From positions 1 through 49,771 of the forward strand of contig JAFXLS010000067.1 in assembly GCA_017530965.1 (NCBI GenBank): a stretch of 49,771 nucleotides of DNA. The letters run 5' to 3'. The stretch is from Fibrobacter sp. Its GTDB lineage: Bacteria; Fibrobacterota; Fibrobacteria; Fibrobacterales; Fibrobacteraceae. The position numbers and the translations under genes are program-made. Below the pieces are notes generated by a model that was not told where the DNA came from, did not search any database, and worked only from the letters and a program-made list of their open reading frames with translations. Positions within the stretch are counted from its first letter, which is position 1; every line of letters begins with the position of its first letter. This document shows, in pieces, positions 24,598-32,019 of this stretch.

Positions 24598-24623
24598 GCT
24601 TTTAGAAAACGTACGGAGATTTT

Positions 24624-25583
24624 GTGGCTAATTCTACCAATTTGCGTGATTTGGGTCGTGAACCGATTGTCCCCAGCATGGACCTTTTTGGAGCCGTTTC
24701 TGACGAAATGCGCCTCAAGATATTGTTGCTTCTGGACCAGGCTGAATTTACGGTCAACGAAATCAAGGACATTCTTGATATTCACCAGAGCAATGCCAGC
24801 CGACATTTGGCAAAACTTTCTGCATGCAACTTGCTTAAGGATCGTCGTGACGGTATCAAGGCCTATTACCGCCTGAGCGAAGAACTGTACCTGAGCACTC
24901 GCATGCTGACCATGATTCGCGAAGCCTACGAAGAACTCCCGGACAAGGATATTCTCAAGTGCCGCGCCGCCCAGGTGCTGGAAGACCGCACTGACAAGAC
25001 CAAGGGTCAAATCCATAAGCTGGATCAGGCAGGCGGTAGCCTCAAGGCGCAAATTAGCCTGTTCAGTCAGCTCATGAATCCCTTTGAAAACGCTGTGGAT
25101 GTGGGTTGTGGCGAAGGGGGAGACTTGACGCTCATGCTCTGCAACCGCTGCAAGCATGTGACGGCCCTCGATTGCGATCCCAAGGTGGTTTCGGGCCTCC
25201 AGAAGATTTTAAAGCAGAAGAACATCCAGAACGTGTCACCCAAGGTGGCGGACATGGTCAAGACCGGTCTCCCGGATAACTTTGCCGATCTGGTACTGAT
25301 GAGCCAGGTGCTTCACCATGCTACGGATCCGCGCCTTGCCATCAAGGAAGCTGTTCGTATTCTGAAACCGGGTGGAACCCTTGCCCTGCTGGACTTGGCC
25401 CAGCACAAGGAAGAATCTTTCCGCACTACGCACGGTCACATTTGGCTTGGCTTTGACCGCAGCCAGTTGGAATTCTTTGTCAAGGAATTCAACTGCGATG
25501 TGGTTTCCAGCGAAATCATTCCTAGCGAAAACGAAGTGGACAAGAAGTTGCCTGTCATCTGCATGATTTTAAAAAAGAAGTAG
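24624..25583 (+). CDS. ArsR-type HTH fused to a SAM-dependent methyltransferase
   Basis: 319 residues; GTG start with ACGGAGA upstream. Residues about 15-95 form an ArsR-like winged helix (FGAVSDEMRLKILLLLDQ, then HQSNASRHLAKLSACNLLK). No metal-binding cysteine pair is evident in the recognition helix. Residues from about 145 form a class I methyltransferase: NAVDVGCGEGGDLTLML (motif I), ALDCDPKVV, LVLMSQVLHH and ILKPGGTLALLDLAQHKE. The fusion is a known architecture; some members respond to SAM or S-adenosylhomocysteine. It may be a regulator that senses SAM-cycle status. Confidence 0.87.
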   Translation: MANSTNLRDLGREPIVPSMDLFGAVSDEMRLKILLLLDQAEFTVNEIKDILDIHQSNASRHLAKLSACNLLKDRRDGIKAYYRLSEELYLSTRMLTMIREAYEELPDKDILKCRAAQVLEDRTDKTKGQIHKLDQAGGSLKAQISLFSQLMNPFENAVDVGCGEGGDLTLMLCNRCKHVTALDCDPKVVSGLQKILKQKNIQNVSPKVADMVKTGLPDNFADLVLMSQVLHHATDPRLAIKEAVRILKPGGTLALLDLAQHKEESFRTTHGHIWLGFDRSQLEFFVKEFNCDVVSSEIIPSENEVDKKLPVICMILKKK

Positions 25584-25589
25584 CGGACA

Positions 25590-25617
25590 TGTCATCCTGA
25601 GTGTAACGAAGGATCTC
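25590..25617 (+). repeat. short GTCATCCTGAG...GAAGGATCT repeat
   Basis: TGTCATCCTGAG-TGTAA-CGAAGGATCTC lies just after the stop of the methyltransferase gene. The ends match those of the longer repeat at 34672-34769 and, with a T for C, at 47861-48004, without their middle portion. Confidence 0.7.
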
Positions 25618-25699
25618 TACTGTTTTTTTTTCACTTTCCTGTTGCGTCTAGCGAAAAAATTGTATATCTTATAGACAGAGCTTTTTATAGGAGTATCTT

Positions 25700-25822
25700 A
25701 TGGGTAAAATCATTAAATATGTTGCCATTGCCGCTGCATGTGTAATCTCGGCTTTTGGTGTGTACTGCCTGATCAAGTATTCTTCTGCTGACGATAAGCT
25801 CGAAAACAAGTCGGAAGAGTAG
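25700..25822 (+). CDS. small single-span membrane protein (40 residues)
   Basis: The ATG at 25700 follows TAGGAG at good spacing, and the frame ends at TAG 25820-25822. The peptide begins MGKIIKYVAIAAACVISAFG, a lysine-flanked membrane helix of about 18 residues, and ends in an acidic tail (DDKLENKSEE). A TATATCTTA -10-like element lies about 30 nt upstream (25662-25672), and a hairpin terminator follows at 25846-25875. Own promoter, ribosome site and terminator make this a credible single gene. I know no family. Confidence 0.6.
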   Translation: MGKIIKYVAIAAACVISAFGVYCLIKYSSADDKLENKSEE

Positions 25823-25845
25823 TTTTACACTTGTTTTGCGAATGA

Positions 25846-25875
25846 ATCGGCTACGTGAAGTAGCCGGTTTTGTTG
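25846..25875 (+). terminator. terminator after the 40-residue membrane protein
   Basis: CGGCTAC (25848-25854) and GTAGCCG (25860-25866) form a 7-bp stem with a GTGAA loop, extended by weak pairs, followed by TTTTGTTGTTT. Confidence 0.75.
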
Positions 25876-25890
25876 TTTGTACTGGCTGCT

Positions 25891-25911
25891 GCCTACTTCC
25901 TGCCGTCTACT
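25891..25911 (+). repeat. short intergenic repeat (CTACTTCC-type) before the YfhO-like gene
   Basis: GCCTACTTCCTGCCGTCTACT is the partner of the copy at 19131-19151 (17 of 21 matches). It lies 17 bp before the ATG at 25929, the same general position as the purT copy. Confidence 0.5.
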
Positions 25912-25928
25912 TTAACTAAATTAACCAC

Positions 25929-28532
25929 ATGAATTTCTTAAACAAGAAGCCTGCTTTCTTTGTGGCGCTTTCCGCCATTTTCCTCGGAATCTTGCTGATC
26001 GTGTTCCGCGATTTCGCCTTCGACCCGAATCAGCTCATGCTCAATAGTGACCAGCTGAACGGTATCGGTAGCCGCATTCTGCGTGCCGAAAGTGCCGTGG
26101 TCACGGAATGGGACGATTCCCGCCTAGGCGGTGTGCCTACCATTGACGCCCTGTTTGCCGATGTCTACCATCCTTTGGTATGGGTTCAGTTCCTGATGGA
26201 TCCGGCACGTGCCGTGGGCTTCAAGTTTATCTTGACGCTGTGGGTGGCCTTCATGAGTGCCATGGCTCTCGCCTGGAATCTGACGGGTAACCGCTGGTGG
26301 GCAGGCCTTCTCGGTTTCTTGTACGCCTTTTCGCCGGAATTTTTCACCTACCTTTACGGTGGCCATGATGGCAAGATGATGGTCTTTGCCATTGCTCCGC
26401 TTGCCTTGCTTGCCATTCGCAAGGTGGTGCGTTCGGGTAGCATTCCTTACATGATTGTGCTCGCGCTCTCGGTGGCCTGGATGATTTTGGGTTCCCACCT
26501 GCAGCTCACTTACTTGTTCCTGTGGGGTGCCGGCCTTTATACCCTTTATGAAGTTGCCTTCCATTGCGATGCCCTGAAAACTCGCGGCAAGCGTCTTGGC
26601 CTTGCTGCGGTGGGTCTCGGTTTTGGTCTTGCCCTTTCTTGCTTCCAGATTGTGCCGCCTTACATGTACACGACGACGCAGTCAGTTCGCGGAGACGATA
26701 GCCACACCAATTACGGCCACGCGGTCAGCTGGTCTTTGCACCAAGAAGAAATGGCGCAGATTCTGTTGCCGGGCTTTGTGGGCGTAGACGTTTACGAACA
26801 GAACGAAAAGACGGGCGACCTCGAAGGTTCCTCTTTCGTGAGTTTTTCTATGGATGAATACCGCAAGTTGCAGGGCGGCTCTCCGTTCTATTGGGGCCAC
26901 AATGCATTCAAGCTCGACCATAACAATGCGGGCGCCTTGCTGACCTTCCTCGGATTCCTTTGCCTGTTCCTGCCGGGCAAGCGTCGTTATGCTGCTTTCT
27001 GGGGCCTGGGCGCTGTCGTTGCGTTGAGCTACGGCATGGGCGACCATTCTCCGCTGTTCAAGTTGTGGTACAATGTGCTCCCCGGCGTCAAGAACTTCCG
27101 TGCTCCGGGTATGGCCCTGTTCTGGTTGCCGCTGTTGCTGGTGATGATGGCAGGCCCGGTTCTCAAGGCTTTGACCGCCGATGGAAAGACTCCGGAAGAA
27201 GCTGCCGAAGCAGAGGGTAACCGCCGCGCTTTGCTGCATGGTTCTGCCATGTACGGTGTTCTGTTGGTGCTTGCCTTGATTGCCCGTTTTGCTTGGACTA
27301 CCTTTATTGGCCCAGTAGGCCTGGTGGTGATGATTCTTTATGCCGCCCTCTGCCTTGGTGTGATGAGTCTCGATGACCAGAAGAAAAAGCTTACCGTTGC
27401 GAACTTGACCGAGGCTTTCCAGAAGGGACTCCCGGGAACTCCGCGCGCATTGCAGGCTTGCATCTTTATCGGCTTTGCTTACCTGGGTGTGATGCTCATG
27501 AGTGGCCAGAAGCTCCTGGAAGATTCGGTGACGGCTCCTTACTTTAAGCCCCTTAACGAAATTGTCATGAATGCGACTGCTGGCAAGGTTATCCCCAGTT
27601 TTGTGCTGGTGCTGGTGATTGTCGCGGTGACGCTCTTTGTGGCAAAGTGGAAGGCTCCGGTGGCACATAAGGCGGGCGTTCTTGCGCTTGCTGCTGGTAT
27701 TGAACTTTTCTTTATCGATGGAGCGTTCATCCAGAATGTTCCGGCGAACGAATACTTGCAGCCGACTAATCCGGTGGTTGCCGCTATCAAGGCTCCGTAT
27801 AAGGCTGATTCGCTGAATACGCCGCGCGTGCTTTCACTTTCGCGTAACAAGGCCTTGAGCGGGAACGCTTTCCCGCAGTATAATTTACGCAATGCTGACG
27901 GAATTCACGACAACGAACTCGCTAGTTACCGTGCTTTCCGTGGTGGTCAGCAGGATGCAAACTTCTTGCTGAACATTAACGATCCCGAAGCTGCCCATCC
28001 GTTCCTCGACTTGATGAATGTGGGAGCCATCATCTTTGATAGCCGTCAGGGGACAACTTACATGCCGATTCCGACGGCGATGGGCGAAGCATACCTTTAT
28101 GGCGAAGCCGTGGTGATGGATGATGACAAGGCTATTGAATCCCTCAAAAATGGATTTGCCTATCGCGAAAAAGTTATTTTGTCTGAAAAACCGTCGCAAG
28201 GCGGCAAGGGACCGATCCAGGGTTCTGCAAAGTTGATTGCCAGTCCCAAGATGGATACCCAGGTGTTCAGCGTGAAGGCTGACCGTGCCGGATTTATGGT
28301 GGTGGCGGGTAACTATCACCCGTACTGGAAGGCTTATGTGAATGGTAACGAAGCCAAGGTTTACAAGGCATTCGGTACTCTGCGTGCTGTAGAAATTCCT
28401 GCTGGCAATTCCGAAGTCCGCATGGAATACCGTAGCGCCCCGTTCCACAAGACCATTTGGGTCAGCTTGGTTGCCGCTGTATTGTTGATTGCTCTCGGTG
28501 TCTTTGCCGCCGTTCGCAACCGCAAACAGTAA
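25929..28532 (+). CDS. YfhO-like multi-pass membrane protein (GT-C fold)
   Basis: 867 residues. A first membrane helix (about 9-28) is followed by a periplasmic loop with NSDQLNG and WDDSRLGGVPT, then 10 or more further helices, a long C-terminal periplasmic domain containing GNYHPYWKAYVNGNEAKVY and a last helix (about 842-860) before RNRKQ. The NYHPYWKAYVNG motif and topology match the YfhO family (PF09586), related to GT-C glycosyltransferases that use lipid-linked sugars. The acceptor is unknown; lipid or wall polymer glycosylation is likely. No Shine-Dalgarno sequence is obvious. It is followed by a clear terminator. Confidence 0.8.
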   Translation: MNFLNKKPAFFVALSAIFLGILLIVFRDFAFDPNQLMLNSDQLNGIGSRILRAESAVVTEWDDSRLGGVPTIDALFADVYHPLVWVQFLMDPARAVGFKFILTLWVAFMSAMALAWNLTGNRWWAGLLGFLYAFSPEFFTYLYGGHDGKMMVFAIAPLALLAIRKVVRSGSIPYMIVLALSVAWMILGSHLQLTYLFLWGAGLYTLYEVAFHCDALKTRGKRLGLAAVGLGFGLALSCFQIVPPYMYTTTQSVRGDDSHTNYGHAVSWSLHQEEMAQILLPGFVGVDVYEQNEKTGDLEGSSFVSFSMDEYRKLQGGSPFYWGHNAFKLDHNNAGALLTFLGFLCLFLPGKRRYAAFWGLGAVVALSYGMGDHSPLFKLWYNVLPGVKNFRAPGMALFWLPLLLVMMAGPVLKALTADGKTPEEAAEAEGNRRALLHGSAMYGVLLVLALIARFAWTTFIGPVGLVVMILYAALCLGVMSLDDQKKKLTVANLTEAFQKGLPGTPRALQACIFIGFAYLGVMLMSGQKLLEDSVTAPYFKPLNEIVMNATAGKVIPSFVLVLVIVAVTLFVAKWKAPVAHKAGVLALAAGIELFFIDGAFIQNVPANEYLQPTNPVVAAIKAPYKADSLNTPRVLSLSRNKALSGNAFPQYNLRNADGIHDNELASYRAFRGGQQDANFLLNINDPEAAHPFLDLMNVGAIIFDSRQGTTYMPIPTAMGEAYLYGEAVVMDDDKAIESLKNGFAYREKVILSEKPSQGGKGPIQGSAKLIASPKMDTQVFSVKADRAGFMVVAGNYHPYWKAYVNGNEAKVYKAFGTLRAVEIPAGNSEVRMEYRSAPFHKTIWVSLVAAVLLIALGVFAAVRNRKQ

Positions 28533-28561
28533 TTCACGGAGTAAACGTTGAAGTGAAATTT

Positions 28562-28590
28562 AAAAGGACTGTTGTGAAACAGTCCTTTTT
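28562..28590. terminator. intrinsic terminator between convergent genes
   Basis: AAAAGGACTGT (28562-28572) and ACAGTCCTTTT (28579-28589) form a perfect 11-bp stem with a 6-nt loop; A-run and T-run flank it, so it works on both strands. It ends the YfhO-like gene and the small minus-strand gene. Confidence 0.9.
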
Positions 28591-28604
28591 GCTATACCAT
28601 GTTG

Positions 28605-28820
28605 TTAGCCGACGCGTTCGCCCTTGTTGTTTGTTCCGGGGGGCGTTTTTACAAAGTAGATGACGCATGGGACAATGATGCACGCTATGCAACAAACGCT
28701 TAGGAACGTGTCGAAACCCGAGCTTTCGGTAAGCGATGCGGGCAAGAGCAGGATGCTGATTAGTTTCAACGCTACGGCGATAGAAAGTCCGACGATAATT
28801 CGTGCAATGATTTTACTCAT
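28605..28820 (-). CDS. small membrane protein, two predicted helices
   Basis: 71 residues from the ATG at 28820, beginning MSKIIARIIVGLSIAVALKL. A longer frame from 28922 would overlap the divergent TPR gene, so the shorter start is chosen. Hydrophobic segments at about 4-26 and 36-58 flank a short loop, and the tail TPPGTNNKGERVG is polar. There is no Shine-Dalgarno sequence; TACATT lies 6 nt before the start codon. No family is recognised. Confidence 0.5.
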   Translation of the reverse strand: MSKIIARIIVGLSIAVALKLISILLLPASLTESSGFDTFLSVCCIACIIVPCVIYFVKTPPGTNNKGERVG

Positions 28821-28888
28821 ACCATGAATGTAGTATTTCTTTGGACCAAAGGGAATGCTTTTGCTGTAAAATTTGCTAAATTGAACGC

Positions 28889-30277
28889 ATGAATATCCGA
28901 ATTTCTGCGATTGCGTTAGCATGTTTGGTGGGTCTCTCCTTCAGTGCCGACCCCCGAATGGAACAGGGTGCCCGTTTTGAGGCAAAAGGTGATTTTGAAA
29001 TGGCCCTCGGCGAATACCGCGCTGTCTTGGCCGAAAATCCTAGAAATGCCGAGGCATACTTGGCCGCAGCCCAAGTTCGCATGAAGATGAAGGATTATAG
29101 CGGAGCTCTCGCCAATTTCCGCCTTGCCTACAAGTTTGAACCTACCATGAGTGCCGCCTACGAGGGCGCCGCCAAGGTTTACGAAGCTCTTGGCCAAAAG
29201 GCCAAGGCCGATGCCGAACGTGCAAAGGATCCGAAGAACAATCCGGTGGTAGAAACCTCGATTGAGGCGACGACCGTTGCAGAAGCTCCCGCTCCAGAGC
29301 CGGCCCCTGCGGCTGCACCCGCTCCGAAGCCGGAACCGAAGACAGACGAAGTGGCTAAACCGGCACCTGCTCCGGAGCCGAAGCCTGTGGAAGCTGCAAA
29401 GGTTGAACCTGTCAAGGATCCCGCTCCTGCTGCTGAACCTGCAAAGGCAGAAACCGCCCTTCCGACGGATCCCTTTGAAAAAGGCAAGGCCCTCTTTGCC
29501 GAAGGCAAGTATAAAGAAGCCGCTCCCATGTGGCGTGAAGTTTTGCGTAAACAACCTGGCCATGCCGGTGCCTATTTCTACGCGGGCCTGACTCGTTATG
29601 AACTTGGTGAAATGGACAAGGCTGAATTCAACTTGAAGAAAGGTCTTGAGTACAAGGAAGAAGGCAACGATGCCAACTTCTTCTTGGCAAAGATTGCTCA
29701 GAAAAACAACAAGCCTGAACAGGAACTCAAGTTCTTGGCCGCCTACATGAAGAAGGCTGCTCCCAACGCCAAGTATCGTGCCGCTGCCGAAGCCCGTATC
29801 GCTGAAATCAAGGCCGCCAAGAGTGGTAACGCCGCTCCGGAAGCCGTGAAGACTGAAACGAAGACTGCCGAAGCGAAGGTTGAAACCAAGGCTCCCGAGG
29901 CAGCTCCGGTTGTAGCAAATGCCGCTCCTGCAGAAGAAACGGTGGCTCCTGTAAAGGACATTGCCGATGCTCCGTCTGGCGCGCCGACTCTTGCCAATGC
30001 GAACTTGCTCTTTGGTGCCGGTAGTTACGAATCGGCTCTCCAGATGTACAAGGCTTTGCTTGAAACGGAGCAGGATCCTGAAGAACGCTACTTTACCATG
30101 CTTCAGGTGGGCAATATCTACCGCGAACTCCGCGACTTCCATAGTGCCGTGGTGCGTTACCGCGAAGTGGTACAGCAGTTCCCCGATTCTGACTGGGCTA
30201 CCGAAGCCGAACGTGCACTCGAAGATGCCGTGTGGCTCGAAAAGCACGCTTCTGAGCTGCCTCGCAGAACTAGATAG
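28889..30277 (+). CDS. exported TPR protein with Pro/Ala-rich linkers
   Basis: 462 residues. A signal peptide (about 1-20, ALACLVGLSFSADP) precedes TPR-like pairs: residues about 25-110 (ARFEAKGDFEMALGEYRAVL, AYLAAAQVRMKMKDYSGALA), about 200-290 (GKALFAEGKYKEAAPMWREV, FYAGLTRYELGEMDKAEFN) and about 370-445 (LLFGAGSYESALQMYKALL). The parts are separated by two low-complexity linkers rich in Ala, Pro, Glu and Lys. Periplasmic TPR scaffolds of this kind often serve division or wall assembly, as CpoB/YbgF does; that role is inference. TAAATT lies 6 nt before the ATG and no Shine-Dalgarno is present. Confidence 0.82.
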   Translation: MNIRISAIALACLVGLSFSADPRMEQGARFEAKGDFEMALGEYRAVLAENPRNAEAYLAAAQVRMKMKDYSGALANFRLAYKFEPTMSAAYEGAAKVYEALGQKAKADAERAKDPKNNPVVETSIEATTVAEAPAPEPAPAAAPAPKPEPKTDEVAKPAPAPEPKPVEAAKVEPVKDPAPAAEPAKAETALPTDPFEKGKALFAEGKYKEAAPMWREVLRKQPGHAGAYFYAGLTRYELGEMDKAEFNLKKGLEYKEEGNDANFFLAKIAQKNNKPEQELKFLAAYMKKAAPNAKYRAAAEARIAEIKAAKSGNAAPEAVKTETKTAEAKVETKAPEAAPVVANAAPAEETVAPVKDIADAPSGAPTLANANLLFGAGSYESALQMYKALLETEQDPEERYFTMLQVGNIYRELRDFHSAVVRYREVVQQFPDSDWATEAERALEDAVWLEKHASELPRRTR

Positions 30278-30322
30278 AGTCTTTTGACAGCTTGTTAATA
30301 ACTTTTGACTTTGAAAAAAGCG

Positions 30323-30358
30323 AAGCCGTAGGTATATTTATAATGCCTACGGCTTTTT
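30323..30358 (+). terminator. intrinsic terminator of the TPR gene
   Basis: AAGCCGTAGG (30323-30332) pairs exactly with CCTACGGCTT (30346-30355) around a 13-nt AT-rich loop, followed by five T. Confidence 0.82.
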
Positions 30359-30387
30359 GGTGTTGTGGGTGAGGTTTGGAGTTGGAT

Positions 30388-31893
30388 ATGAAAAAAAGTT
30401 TTATAATCTCGAGTATAGTGGCTTTGTCGGTGTCGTTCGCGTTCGCCGACCCACCGGCGAATTTTAGCGGCTGGGAAAAGGTGTTCGAAGATAACTTCGA
30501 CGGCACAAGCCTCGACAAGAAAAAGTGGAATCCCACATACAACTGGGGACCGACGCATAATCACCGAGCCTACTGTGCCGAAGAAAACGTGATTGTCTCT
30601 GACGGCACACTCAAGCTTAAAGGCGAAAAGAAAGTCCACCCGAATGCCAACGGGAAAAAGGCGAAGTTCAACAACAAAGAAATTCCTGTTGACTACACTT
30701 CGGGCGCCATTGATACTAAAGGTAAATTCGAGGTCAAGTACGGCTACATCGAAGGCCGCTTCAAGGCTCCGTCGCAAAAGGGAACTTGGCCTGCGTTCTG
30801 GACGTTGCAAGACGGTTGGCCCCCGGAAATCGATATCCTCGAAATTCCCGCTTCGCGCAAGCAGCATCATTACTACTTGCATTACACCGACCCTAGCTGG
30901 TATAACAGTCATGGTTCGGCTTGGGACCACGAAGCCTCTTTCGGTGGCCACAAGGATGATGACGTGGATCGTTCCGCAGGTTTCCACAACTACGGCGTGG
31001 AATGGGATGAATCGACTCTCAGCTTCTACTTTGATGACAAGAAGTTTGCAAGCTACAATCGCCCGACCGAAATCAAGCAGCTTTCGGCGCAGTATATTAT
31101 TGTGAACCTGGCCATTGGCGGCTGGGCCGGCGATGACATTGACATCACTGCCGATAAGCCTGCTTATTTTGAAAGTGACTGGGTGCGTGTGTGGCAGGCG
31201 AAGCCCGCAAAGCCCGATACGGTTCGCATTTTTTCGATGAATTTTGGCACGTGTATGGTGCGGACTTCCGACGACAAGCTGGTTCTTGGCGACTGTAAGG
31301 GCGACAATGCGATTGTGACGATTACACCGCTATCTTCGACCACGTACCGCATCAACTTCGGCGATCTCTCTCTCGATACGCCGAATGAATCGAAGGATGC
31401 CGGCATTACGATGGGCCTGTACAAGTGGAATGGCGGTGCCCACCAGAAGGTGGTGATGGAAAAACAGTCCGGCTACGAAGGCTCCGTGGTGCGCATGAAG
31501 ATGCAGCACAGCAACATGTACGTACGTGCAACTTCGGATGGCGAACGCGTGGTGCAGAGCTGGGCCAATGATTGGGAATGGAACCAGGTGTGGCGTCTGC
31601 TTGGCAAAGATGATGAAATTCCGACGAAGGATACGTCTACTACGGCGCTTGGACAGATTACGAACGTCTATGGAACCTCTATTCATCAAATGAATGATAA
31701 TTTGTTTGTAGAAATGGGTAGCGAGTTCAAGAAGGGGGCTCCCATCCGTATTCTTGACTTGCAAGGGCGCGAAATTCTGCGTCAGCAGGCTTTACATAGT
31801 GCCACTATAAATATAAAGGCGCTGTCTCCTGGGCTATACCATGCAGTGGTGAGCGATGGGGTGCGTACGGACGTGAAACGCTTTAAGAAATAA
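30388..31893 (+). CDS. secreted GH16 beta-glucanase with type IX-like C-terminal domain
   Basis: 501 residues from the ATG at 30388, with GGAG upstream; the in-frame TTG at 30376 is less likely. Signal peptide about 1-21 (SFAFADPP). The GH16 domain covers about 25-275, with the catalytic motif EIDILE (E147, D149, E152), plus WPAFWTL before it and FESDWVRVWQ at its end. This family cleaves mixed-linked glucans or laminarin. A middle region (about 278-405) with WNQVWRLLG looks like a beta-trefoil or carbohydrate-binding module. The last 60 residues (IRILDLQGREI, LSPGLYHAVVSDG, then KRFKK) resemble type IX secretion sorting domains, so surface or secreted delivery is likely. Confidence 0.92.
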   Translation: MKKSFIISSIVALSVSFAFADPPANFSGWEKVFEDNFDGTSLDKKKWNPTYNWGPTHNHRAYCAEENVIVSDGTLKLKGEKKVHPNANGKKAKFNNKEIPVDYTSGAIDTKGKFEVKYGYIEGRFKAPSQKGTWPAFWTLQDGWPPEIDILEIPASRKQHHYYLHYTDPSWYNSHGSAWDHEASFGGHKDDDVDRSAGFHNYGVEWDESTLSFYFDDKKFASYNRPTEIKQLSAQYIIVNLAIGGWAGDDIDITADKPAYFESDWVRVWQAKPAKPDTVRIFSMNFGTCMVRTSDDKLVLGDCKGDNAIVTITPLSSTTYRINFGDLSLDTPNESKDAGITMGLYKWNGGAHQKVVMEKQSGYEGSVVRMKMQHSNMYVRATSDGERVVQSWANDWEWNQVWRLLGKDDEIPTKDTSTTALGQITNVYGTSIHQMNDNLFVEMGSEFKKGAPIRILDLQGREILRQQALHSATINIKALSPGLYHAVVSDGVRTDVKRFKK

Positions 31894-31968
31894 AGGGCAT
31901 TTCGGTTTGTTCGACTCTATTTAAACTGGTTTTCAAAGAACCGGTAACTAATAAGTAATATCATTTTG

Positions 31969-31977
31969 CTATCTTTG
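31969..31977 (+). promoter_or_regulatory. -10 element for secDF
   Basis: GCTATCTTTG includes TATCTT at 31970-31975, about 45 nt before the ATG at 32020. It is one of the clearest copies of the GCTAT(A/C)TTTG pattern seen across this window. No -35 match is visible. Confidence 0.5.
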
Positions 31978-32019
31978 GGCGCAAAACTTACTGAATAATG
32001 CCTTATTAAGGGATTACAA

